Position numbers and translations under genes: made by a program | Assembly (NCBI RefSeq): GCF_014854695.1 | Contig: NZ_CP027557.1 | Location: 3,906,001 to 3,970,000, forward strand | Origin: Rhodococcus rhodochrous | GTDB taxonomy: Bacteria; Actinomycetota; Actinomycetes; Mycobacteriales; Mycobacteriaceae | Direction: 5' to 3' | DNA: 64,000 nt | Part shown: positions 1 through 11,600 of the stretch, piece after piece | Layout: each line of letters starts with the position of its first letter | Position numbering within the stretch: the stretch's first letter is position 1 | The notes under the pieces: model-generated | Database searches by the model: none | What the model was told of the DNA's origin: nothing | What the model saw: only the letters and a program-made list of their open reading frames with translations

Positions 1-2435
<2,435 letters not shown>

Positions 2436-2475
2436 TGGTCCCGATCCCTCGTACGTCCCGTTCCGGCCGCGGCCA

Positions 2476-2491
2476 CCCGGTTGTTACCGGG
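2476..2491. promoter_or_regulatory. 6-bp perfect inverted repeat upstream of NRPS-6
   Basis: CCCGGT-TGTT-ACCGGG is a perfect 6+6 inverted repeat with a 4-base spacer, centred about 48 bp upstream of the NRPS-6 GTG start. It could be an operator or part of the 5' leader. No regulator gene is present in the window to link it to, so the role is only suggested by position. Confidence 0.3.
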
Positions 2492-2552
2492 CAGTCATGT
2501 GCCCATTAGAGCATCGGTGGCCGAAGAGCCATGTTACGGCCGTGGGCGCGCA

Positions 2553-2595
2553 CGCCACGGTGGGACGACCCGGCGCGGGCCGCCCCACCGTGGCG
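2553..2595 (-). terminator. Hairpin terminator candidate downstream of NRPS-5
   Basis: A perfect 12-bp inverted repeat (CGCCACGGTGGG at 2553-2564, CCCACCGTGGCG at 2584-2595) with a 19-base loop starts 20 bp past the NRPS-5 stop. There is no T tract, as is usual for actinobacterial intrinsic-like terminators. It would separate NRPS-5 from NRPS-6 transcription. Confidence 0.55.
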
Positions 2596-2615
2596 GGATG
2601 TCGAGTTGTGGCCGG

Positions 2616-5600
2616 TCAGCGCCTCTCGTCGAGACGGCGACCGATGGCGGGTCCGATGACCGCCCACGCCTTCCTGGTGGCCATGTCCCAATGGGAGACC
2701 GGCACCTCACGTGTGGTCACCAGCCCGTTCACGTAGGGATACCAGGCCTCGGTGGAGGACATCGGACGATCGCTCTCGGCGACGAAGACCGTCAGGTCAC
2801 CGTCGTAGACCTCGGGACGATGCGTCGCGAGGACCGAGTACGAGTGCCGGACGCCCTCGACGATCCGGGTGATCCGTTCCGGGGAGAGGCTGTCGAACGG
2901 CGCCGGCAGAGCCTGCACCACCTGCTGCGCGCTCTCGGCGGTGAGCTCGGTGAGGGGGATCTCCGCAGCCGGGCCCTCGGCCGGGATGCCGAGTACGTTC
3001 GCGACCGTCGGGGCGGTGGCCGCGGTGCGCTGCGCGTCGGCCCGCGCGGCCCCGGTCTCGGGGTAGGCGTCGAGGATCGCGAGGGTCGGGACCTGCTCCC
3101 CCGCCCGTCGCAGCCGGACCGCGACGGCGTGGGCCAGGATGCCGCCCATGGACCATCCGACGAGATGGTAGGGGCCGTGCGGGTGCGCCTGCCGGATGAG
3201 CCGGACGTACTCGTCCGCCCAGGCGTCGATGTCGCCGGGCAGGTCGCCCGCCTCGCCGAGAGCGGGCGACTGCAGACCGTAGACGGGACGGTCGCCGAGG
3301 TACGGCACGAGGCCGGCGAAGCCCCACGCGAGGCCGGTGACGGGGTGGATGCAGAACACCGGTGCACCGCCCCCACCGGAACGCAGCGGCAGCAGCGGGT
3401 CGAGACCGGCACTCCCGAGCGTGTCCGTCTCGGACGTGCTGTGCGAGTCGATCCGGGCGGCGAGTTCCTCCACACCCGGGTGCAGGAACAACCACGGCAG
3501 CTCGACGTGGGCGTCGAGCCGGTCGCGCAGGCGCGCGGCGACCTTGACCGCGCTGAGCGAGTTGCCGCCGATGCCGAAGAAGTCGTCGTCGAGACCGACC
3601 GGGTCGTCGCTGCCGAGCACTTCGGCGTAGACCGACGCGACCGTCGCCTCCGTGCCGGTGCGCGGGGCGCGGTAGGGCGCCGTGACGACCTCCGCCTCCG
3701 GGAGGGCCTTGCGGTCGACCTTGCCGTTGACGTTGAGCGGGAGGGCGTCGAGGATCACGAAGCCCTGCGGGACCATGTAGGACGGCAGCGTCCGCGCCAG
3801 CGCGCCGCGGATCGCGGTGATGTCGGGGGCTCCGCCGGTGGGGACGACGAAGGCGACGATCCGGTCGCCGTGCTGCACCGTCACCACCGCGTCGCGGATC
3901 TGCGACAGTGCCCGCAGCGCGGATTCGATCTCCCCGAGCTCGATGCGGAAGCCGCGCACCTTCACCTGGAAGTCGGCGCGATCGAGGTATTCGAGCGTGC
4001 CCGACAGCTGATCGTCGTCGAACCGCCAGCGCACGAGGTCGCCGGTCCGGTACAGGCGTGTGCCGGGGTCGCCGAAGGGGTTGGCGACGAACCGCTCGGC
4101 GGTCAGCTCCGGACGGCCGGAGTAGCCGCGCGCGAGCTGGGTTCCGGCGAGGTAGAGCTCCCCGGCCACTCCCGGGGGCACCGGGTGCAGCCGCTCGTCG
4201 AGGACGAAGACCTGCGTGTTGGGGATCGGGCCGCCGATCGGAACCGAGCTCTCCCCCGTCTCGGTGACGCGGTGCGCGGTCACCGAGACCGCCGCCTCCG
4301 TCGGCCCGTACAGGTTGACGAGGTCGGTGTGCGACCGTTCGAGGGTGCGTTCGGCCGTGTCGACGGGAAGCACCTCACCGATCGCGAGCACTCGTCGCAG
4401 CGAGTCGGGCAGTTCTCCGTCGGCGTCGTCGAGCAGCGCGTCGAGCATCGAGGGCACGACGTGCAGGGTCGTCACGTGCTCGCGGCGGATCAGGTCGTTG
4501 AGGTAGGCCGGATCGCGGTGGCCGTCGGGTGCGGCGACGACGAGTTTCGCGCCGGAGGTCAGCGACGACCAGAACTCCCACACAGACAGGTCGAAGGTCG
4601 CTGCGGTCTTGAGCAGGACGGCGTCGCCCACACCGAGGCGGTATTCCTTCCGCTTCCAGACGAGCTGGTTGACGATCGCCTCGTGCGGCACGACGACGCC
4701 CTTCGGCCGTCCCGTCGACCCGGACGTGTAGATCACGTAGGCGGCGTTGGTCGCGCGCAGCGGGGCGAGACGGTCGGCGTTGCGGATCTCCTTGCCGCTG
4801 TAGGCGGCGAGGTCGACGGTGTCGACCTCGATGGTCGGCCGGTCGCCGGGCAGGTCGAGGCGGTCGCGGCTCGTGGTGAGGATGCAGGCGGGGTCGGCGG
4901 ATCCGAGGATGTACTCGACGCGTTCGCGCGGGTGGTCGGGGTCGAGCGGCAGATACGCGCCGCCGGCCTCGACGACCGCGTACATCGCGACGACGAGGTC
5001 GATCGAACGTCGGATCGGGAGCGCGACGACCGTCTCGGGACCGACGCCGTGTTCGATCAGCATCCGCGCGAGGCGTCGGACCCGGTCGGCGAAGTCCCCG
5101 TAGGTGAGTTCGCCGTTCGCGTCGACGAGCGCGCATGCCGTGGGCGTCGTGCGGGCCTGATCGTCGAACAGGTCGGCGAGGGTCCGGCCGGGGCCCACCG
5201 CGATCTGCTCGGCCTCCCAGGCTTCGAGCATCGCGGCGAGCTGGTCGGGCTCGTGCAGGTCGATGTCGCCGACGACGACGTCGGCGTCCTCGGCGACGGA
5301 GCGCAGGATGCGCAGGTAGCGGTTGACCATGCGCCGGATCGAGGCTTCCTCGAACAGGTCGGTGGCGTAACCGAATTCGATGTCGAATCCACCCGGTCCG
5401 CCGTCGATGCCCTTGTCGACGATCGTCACGTGCAGGTCGAAGCGGACCGACGAGGACGACGCGTCGAGCGCCTCCACACGCAGGCCCGGCAGCTCGAGCG
5501 TGTCGATGGTGAAGTTGTGGTACGACAACCCGACCTGGAAGAGGGGGTGCCGGGACGGCGACCGAACGGGGTCGAGCACCTCGACGAGCCGTTCGAACGG

Positions 5601-8456
5601 GATGTCGGCGTGGTCGAAGGCATCGATGTCGACGGTGCGGGCCTGCTCGAGCAGATCGGCGAAGGTGCCGCCGAGATCGACCTCGGTGCGCAGCGCGAGC
5701 ATGTTGACGAACATGCCCACGACACCGTCGAGTTCGGGCGCCGAACGCCCGGCGACGGGGGTCCCGATCACGACGTCGTGGGTGTTCGACAGGCGTGCGA
5801 GGAGTGCGGCGAGTGCGGCGTGCACGACCATGAACGGGGTGGTTCCCGCCCGGCGGGCGAGGCCGGTGATCGCCTCGTGGACGTCGTCCTCGAGTTCGAC
5901 GCGCACGGCACCGCCGCCCGCGCCGAGGATCGCAGGTCGCACGTGGTCGGTGGCGAGATCGAGATGCTCGGGGACACCGGCGAGCGCGCCCGTCCAGTAC
6001 GCGAGCTGACGGCCCGCGATCGATTCGGGGTCGTCGTCGGTGCCGAGGACCTCCCGTTGCCACAGCGTGTAGTCGGCGTACTGCACCGGCAGGGGCACCC
6101 AGTCGGGCGCGTGCCCACCGACACGTGCGGTGTACGCGGTGACGAGGTCGCGCACGAGCGGCGCGAGCGAGGTGCCGTCGCCGGCGATGTGGTGCAGGAC
6201 GAGGACGAGCACGTGCTCGTCGGGTGCGGTCGCGAACAGGTGCGCACGCACCGGAACCTCGGCCGTGACGTCGAATCCGCGGCCCGCGACGCGCGCGAGA
6301 TGCTCCGGCAACTCGCCGGCGGGCACCTGCTCGACCGGAACGTCGACGACGCGTGCTCCCGGTTCGAGGATGCGCTGCTCACCCACACCGTCGATCTCGG
6401 GGTAGACGGTACGGAGGGTCTCGTGACGCTCGACGAGGTCGGCGAACGCCGCGCGCATCGCGTCGACGTCGAGCCCACCGGTCAGACGCACCGCGAGAGG
6501 GATGTTGTACAGGGCGGATTCGGGATCGAGGCGGTTGAGGAACCACATGCGCTGCTGCGCGTAGGACAGCGGCAGGTGTGCGGGTCGCGGGCCGGCGACG
6601 AGCGGTACCGCGCGATCGGAGCCGGCCGCGTCGAGGTGCCGGGCGAGTGCCGCGACGGTCGGCTCGTCGAACAGCGCGGCCGCGCGGACTGTGACGCCGA
6701 GACGCGCGCGGAGGCGGCCGACGACGGACGTCGCGAGGAGCGAGTTGCCGCCGAGATCGAAGAAGTCGTCGTCGAGTCCGACCCGGTCCACACCGAGGAC
6801 ATCGGCGAAGACATCGGCGACGGCCTTCTCGGAAGCGGTGACGGGAGCGCGGAATTCGGCGACGGTCGTTCCCACCTCGGGAAGCGCCGCGCGGTCGACC
6901 TTGCCGGAGGGGGTCAGCGGGATGCGGTCGAGGGGCACGACCGCGGCGGGGACCATGTACGTCGGGAGCACGCCGGCGACGTGTTCGACGAGGCTGCCCG
7001 GATCGAGCGGGTCGTCGGTGCCGTGCACGTAGGAGACGAGTTGGGTCTCGCCGGCAGGGGTCTCGCGGCCGACGGTGAGGGCGAAGTCGACCCCTGGGTG
7101 CGACGCGAGTGCGGCGTCGATCTCCCCGAGTTCGATGCGGAATCCGCGGACCTTGACCTGGAAGTCGTTACGGCCCACGTAGACGATGCCCGACGAGGGC
7201 GTCTCGGGTCCGCGCACGACGTCGCCGGTGCGGTACATCCGCGCACCTCCCGGCGCTGCGACGAATCGCGCTGCGGTGAGCCCTGGGCGACCGAGATACC
7301 CGCGGGCCACCCCCGGCCCTGCTGTGTAGAGTTCGCCCGCGACACCGACGGGGACGAGGTGGAGTCGCGAATCGAGCACGGTCTCCGTGACATTGCCGAT
7401 CGGAGGTCCGATCGTCACCCGGTCGCCCGGGGTGAGGGGTTCGGAGATGTTCGAGACGATGGTCGTCTCGGTGGGTCCGTAGACGTTGTGGAAGCGGCGG
7501 CCCGGCGCCCATCGCGTCACGAGTTCGGGCGGGCACGCCTCGCCGCCCACCGCGACGGTGCCGAGTACCTCGAGACCGGCCGGGTCCACCGAGGCCAGCG
7601 CAGCGGGTGTGACGAATGCGTGTGTGACCCCGTGCTTCCGCACGACATCCGCGAACTCCGACCCGCCGAAGACGGTCAGCGGGGCGACGACCATCGTCGA
7701 CGACGCACCCACCGCCAGCAGGAGTTCCAGCACGGAGGCGTCGAAACTCGGTGACGCGAAATGCAATGTGCGCGACTGCGACGAGAGTCCGTAGCGCTCC
7801 ACCTGTTCGGCGCAGAAGTTGGCGAGCCCCGAATGCGTCACCACGACGCCCTTGGGGCGACCGGTGGAGCCGGAGGTGTAGATGACGTACGCCGCGTTCT
7901 CCGCACGGACGACACCGCGTCGCTCGTCGAAGAAGACGGGCTCCGAGGACATCCCGGCCGATTCGTCGCGCACCTCGGCCGTGTCGAGCACGAGTGCGGG
8001 TACCTCACCGGGCAGCGTGCCGGCGTGTTCCTCGGTGGTCAGGACGAGCCCGGCCCCCGAATCGTCCAGCATGTAGGCGATGCGATCGGCGGGATAGGTG
8101 GGGTCGACGGGCACGAACGCCGCGCCGGTCTTCGCCACCGCCCATGTCGCGAGGACGGATTCGAGCGAGCGCGTGAGGAACGGCGCCACGCGGTCCTCGG
8201 GACCGATTCCGCGCGAGATCAGAAGACGTGCAAGGCGTGACGATGCTGCGTCGAGTTCGCGGTAGGTGAGAGCGCCGGATTCGGAGACGACGGCGATACC
8301 GTCCGGATTCCGTTCGACGGCGACGGCAAGCAGATGGGGCAACGATGCGGTCGGTGCGCTGCGGCGCAATCTCCGAGGCCTGCTCGACGTGCGGATCCCG
8401 GAAACGGATCCCTCGTCCGAGTGGGCCGAGTCGAAGTCCATCGCATTCGTCGTCAT
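2616..8456 (-). CDS. NRPS-5: A-PCP-C-A-PCP-TE terminal synthetase
   Basis: This is a 1946-residue two-module NRPS ending in a thioesterase. I chose ATG at 8456 because GGGGAG lies four bases upstream; an in-frame start 42 bp earlier lacks this. The N-terminal leader has an Arg-rich patch (SRPRRLRR). Approximate domains: A1 38-530 ([24 protein letters not shown]; pocket D-A-L-F-A-G-V-I), PCP1 about 570 (GGNSL), C 632-1075 (HHIAGDG), A2 1090-1585 (FDLSVWE; pocket D-L-W-H-L-I-L-V), PCP2 about 1628 (GIGGNSL), TE 1700-1946. TE catalytic residues visible are Ser1769 in GWSMGG, Asp in LAILDAYP and His in SHWDM. It is a paralogue of NRPS-4 with the same domain order, so the locus has two alternative chain-releasing proteins. 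It lacks an N-terminal C domain and must receive its chain from a C-ending partner. Confidence 0.96.
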   Translation of the reverse strand: MTTNAMDFDSAHSDEGSVSGIRTSSRPRRLRRSAPTASLPHLLAVAVERNPDGIAVVSESGALTYRELDAASSRLARLLISRGIGPEDRVAPFLTRSLESVLATWAVAKTGAAFVPVDPTYPADRIAYMLDDSGAGLVLTTEEHAGTLPGEVPALVLDTAEVRDESAGMSSEPVFFDERRGVVRAENAAYVIYTSGSTGRPKGVVVTHSGLANFCAEQVERYGLSSQSRTLHFASPSFDASVLELLLAVGASSTMVVAPLTVFGGSEFADVVRKHGVTHAFVTPAALASVDPAGLEVLGTVAVGGEACPPELVTRWAPGRRFHNVYGPTETTIVSNISEPLTPGDRVTIGPPIGNVTETVLDSRLHLVPVGVAGELYTAGPGVARGYLGRPGLTAARFVAAPGGARMYRTGDVVRGPETPSSGIVYVGRNDFQVKVRGFRIELGEIDAALASHPGVDFALTVGRETPAGETQLVSYVHGTDDPLDPGSLVEHVAGVLPTYMVPAAVVPLDRIPLTPSGKVDRAALPEVGTTVAEFRAPVTASEKAVADVFADVLGVDRVGLDDDFFDLGGNSLLATSVVGRLRARLGVTVRAAALFDEPTVAALARHLDAAGSDRAVPLVAGPRPAHLPLSYAQQRMWFLNRLDPESALYNIPLAVRLTGGLDVDAMRAAFADLVERHETLRTVYPEIDGVGEQRILEPGARVVDVPVEQVPAGELPEHLARVAGRGFDVTAEVPVRAHLFATAPDEHVLVLVLHHIAGDGTSLAPLVRDLVTAYTARVGGHAPDWVPLPVQYADYTLWQREVLGTDDDPESIAGRQLAYWTGALAGVPEHLDLATDHVRPAILGAGGGAVRVELEDDVHEAITGLARRAGTTPFMVVHAALAALLARLSNTHDVVIGTPVAGRSAPELDGVVGMFVNMLALRTEVDLGGTFADLLEQARTVDIDAFDHADIPFERLVEVLDPVRSPSRHPLFQVGLSYHNFTIDTLELPGLRVEALDASSSSVRFDLHVTIVDKGIDGGPGGFDIEFGYATDLFEEASIRRMVNRYLRILRSVAEDADVVVGDIDLHEPDQLAAMLEAWEAEQIAVGPGRTLADLFDDQARTTPTACALVDANGELTYGDFADRVRRLARMLIEHGVGPETVVALPIRRSIDLVVAMYAVVEAGGAYLPLDPDHPRERVEYILGSADPACILTTSRDRLDLPGDRPTIEVDTVDLAAYSGKEIRNADRLAPLRATNAAYVIYTSGSTGRPKGVVVPHEAIVNQLVWKRKEYRLGVGDAVLLKTAATFDLSVWEFWSSLTSGAKLVVAAPDGHRDPAYLNDLIRREHVTTLHVVPSMLDALLDDADGELPDSLRRVLAIGEVLPVDTAERTLERSHTDLVNLYGPTEAAVSVTAHRVTETGESSVPIGGPIPNTQVFVLDERLHPVPPGVAGELYLAGTQLARGYSGRPELTAERFVANPFGDPGTRLYRTGDLVRWRFDDDQLSGTLEYLDRADFQVKVRGFRIELGEIESALRALSQIRDAVVTVQHGDRIVAFVVPTGGAPDITAIRGALARTLPSYMVPQGFVILDALPLNVNGKVDRKALPEAEVVTAPYRAPRTGTEATVASVYAEVLGSDDPVGLDDDFFGIGGNSLSAVKVAARLRDRLDAHVELPWLFLHPGVEELAARIDSHSTSETDTLGSAGLDPLLPLRSGGGGAPVFCIHPVTGLAWGFAGLVPYLGDRPVYGLQSPALGEAGDLPGDIDAWADEYVRLIRQAHPHGPYHLVGWSMGGILAHAVAVRLRRAGEQVPTLAILDAYPETGAARADAQRTAATAPTVANVLGIPAEGPAAEIPLTELTAESAQQVVQALPAPFDSLSPERITRIVEGVRHSYSVLATHRPEVYDGDLTVFVAESDRPMSSTEAWYPYVNGLVTTREVPVSHWDMATRKAWAVIGPAIGRRLDERR

Positions 8457-8533
8457 ACCACTCCCCGCTTCGCGCCGGGGGACGGTACGGCTGATCAACG
8501 CACGCCGAAACAGGCACGCGTCCTAGCGCATCG

Positions 8534-8565
8534 ACGTGATCAGGCCCCCGACAGCCGGATCACGT
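8534..8565. promoter_or_regulatory. Inverted repeat in the NRPS-4/NRPS-5 gap
   Basis: ACGTGATC (8534-8541) and GATCACGT (8558-8565) form a perfect 8+8 inverted repeat with a 16-base spacer in the 155-bp gap between the NRPS-4 stop and the NRPS-5 start. It could be an operator for NRPS-5 or a weak transcript-end hairpin for NRPS-4. Position alone does not decide. Confidence 0.3.
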
Positions 8566-8611
8566 TCGCCGAACTACACGAGTTTTGCACAGTAGTACAG
8601 ACGCTGCCACT

Positions 8612-11600
8612 TCAATCGCCGACACGGAGTGTCGAGTCGCGCTCGTAGGCTTCACAATTCGGACATACGCGGCGGTTGCACCAGGCGGCGAGGAGCGGTC
8701 CGACGGTGCGACACGCATGCTCTCCCGTCATCGCCCAGTGGGACACGTCGATGTCGTGGCGATGTACCCGTCCGGTGACGAACTCGGTCCAGTCCCGCCG
8801 GGAATCGTCTTCCGGCGACGACGAACTCCGCGACCCCACGAAGAGCAGGTCGCCGTCGAAGCGTTCCGGCAGATGCCGTTCGAGGACGTCGAACGAGTGG
8901 CCGATACCGGCGAGGAACAACTCGACGGACGGGAAGACGTCGCCACCGTGTTCGACACGCTCGAGAATCGATGTGATATCCCCGACATGCGGCGTCGCGC
9001 GGTCGCCGTTGTCGAGACCGCTCAGCGCCGCGAGGGCCACCGACTGCGGATCGACGGACTCCGGCAGCGGGGCCGGGACGTGCGCGTCGAGCAGGACGAG
9101 GGAGCCGACGGAGCTCCCGCGTCGTTGCAGTTGCACGGCCATCTCGTGCGCGATCACTCCGCCCATCGACCACCCCACGAGGTGGTAGGGACCGTCGGGA
9201 TGTGCGCGCCGGATCTCGTCCACGTACAGGGCCGCCCACTCCCGGATCGATCCGGGAAGCTCCTCGGTGCCCGACAGCGCGGGAGACTGCAGTCCGTAGA
9301 CCGGACGACCGGCCTCGACGAACTCGGCGAGCCGCGAGAATCCCCAGGCGAGGCCGACGACGGGGTGGACGAAGAAGACCGGCTCACCGGTGGCGGGTCC
9401 CGTGCGCAGGGGGAACACGACGTCGAACGCCGTGGACGCCGACTCCTCACCCTCGCGCTCGCTACGTTCGATTCGTTCCGCCAGCTCGGCGACGACGGGG
9501 TAGGCGAACAGCCACTCGAGAGGCACGGGACGCTCCAGCGCCGCCGCGAGTTCGCTGACCGCCCGGACCGCGACCAACGAGGTACCGCCCGAGCGGAAGA
9601 AGTCGTCGTCACGTCCGACCGACTCGATGCCGAGGACCTTCCCGAACACCTTCGCAACGGCGGATTCGACGGCGGTGGCGGGCGGACGGTGCTCGGCCGG
9701 CGCGGCCGGGACGAGTGGGAGGGCGTTCCGGTCGAGTTTGCCGGTGCTCCCCTTCGGCAGGCAGTCGATCGCGCGGATGTCGGCCGGGACCATGTAGTTC
9801 GGTAACCGTTCGCCGAGTGAGGTCCGCAGGGCGGCGGTGTCCGGTGCGGTGCCGTCCGAGGTGACCACGAAGGCCACCACGCGGTCGCCACGATGTGCGT
9901 CCTGCTGCACCGTTGCCGCCGCGGCAGCGACGCCGGGGCATGCCCGGAGTGCGTCCTCGATCTCACCGAGCTCGATCCGGAACCCACGGATCTTCACCTG
10001 GAGATCCCGACGACCGACGTAATCGAGTTCGGGTCCGCGTGCGGTCGTCACCCAGCGCACCAGGTCCCCGGTCCGGTAGAGACGCCCTCCGCTGCCGAAG
10101 GGGTCGGCGACGAACCGGCCGGCGGTCTCACCTGCCCGCGCGACGTAGCCGCGCGCGAGTTGCTCGCCGGACAGGTACAACTCCCCGACCGCGCCGAGCG
10201 GGACCGCACCGAGACGGTCATCGAGCACGTGGACGCCCGTGTTCCACACCGGTGTCCCGATCGGCACGCCGTGGACGTCGGCGTCGGTCACCGGGTGATC
10301 GGTCACCGAGACGGCCGCTTCCGTCGGCCCGTAGAGATTCACCAGTTCGGCGTCGCTGCGGGCCGCGAACTCCCGCGCGGTCGCGGCGGGCAGGGACTCG
10401 CCGATGGACAGCACACGCCGAAGCGTCGACGGGAGTCGGTCCTCGACCCCCGACAGGAGCATGCCGAGCATCGTCGGGACCCCGTGGAAGGTGGTGACCC
10501 GTTCGCGTTCGAGCAGGGCGATCATGACGCGAGGGTCGGGGTGGCGTCCCCGGTCGGCGATCACCAGCCGGCCACCGCACGTCGACCAGCCCCAGAACTC
10601 CCAGACCGACAGGTCGAAGGTCGCCGGGGTGTGCAGGACCGACACGTCGTCGGGTCCGAGGTCGAACCGCTCCCGCAGCCAACGCATCTGATTGGTGACC
10701 GCACGATGGGTGACCGCAACACCCTTGGGGACCCCCGTCGAACCGGAGGTGAACAGGACGTACGCGATGTTCTCCGGTCGCAGCGGGGCGAGCCGCTCGG
10801 CATCGGTCACCGGCGCCGCAGACAGTCTCGCGTGGGTGGGATCGTCGACCTCGATCACCGCAGCACCGTCGAGATCGACGTCCGCGGACGCCCCACCCGC
10901 ACGCACGACGACGGCGGGTTCGGCGGCCGCGACGATCTGCGCGATGCGCCCGGGCGGCAGGGAGGGGTCGAGCGGAACGTAGGCTCCGCCGGCGACGGAT
11001 ACCGCGTACATCGCGACGACCAGCTCGACGGATTGTCCGATCATGAGGCCGACCCGGGTCTCGGGGCCGACACCGGCCGCGATCAGCGCACGCGCACACC
11101 GGTTCACACGCTCGTCGAATTCCCTGTAGGACACCGACGTTCCCTCGTGGACGAGGGCGATCGCATCGGGGCGACGATCGGCGTGCGCCCGGAACGGATC
11201 GGGAAGGACGGATGCGTCCGGACTGCAGTGCTCTCCCCTGCCGATGTCGAGCAGCCGGGCCCGCTCGTCCTCTCCGATCATGTCGGCATCGCCGACGGGA
11301 CGTGACGGGCAGTCCACGAGTGCGGCGAGCACGCGCGTGAACATGGACGAGAACGAGCGGGCGGTCTCCTCGTCGAACAGGTCGGCCGCGTACGTGAGCC
11401 GACCCGTCAACCCGCCGCACCGCCCGTCTTGGTCGACGCGTTCGCCGACGAGCAGATGCAGGTCGAACTGCGAGATACGGGTGTCGGGGACCAGACTCTC
11501 GACGGACAGGCCGGGAAGGTCGAGCCGGGACGGTGCGAGGTTCTGGAACGACAGGCCCACCTGGAAGAGCGGGTGCCGGGCCAAAGAGCGGGCTGGATCG

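Noticed and set aside
8457..8498. Earlier in-frame start for NRPS-5 at 8498
   Set aside because: The ATG at 8456 has GGGGAG just upstream, and the extra 14 residues add nothing recognisable.
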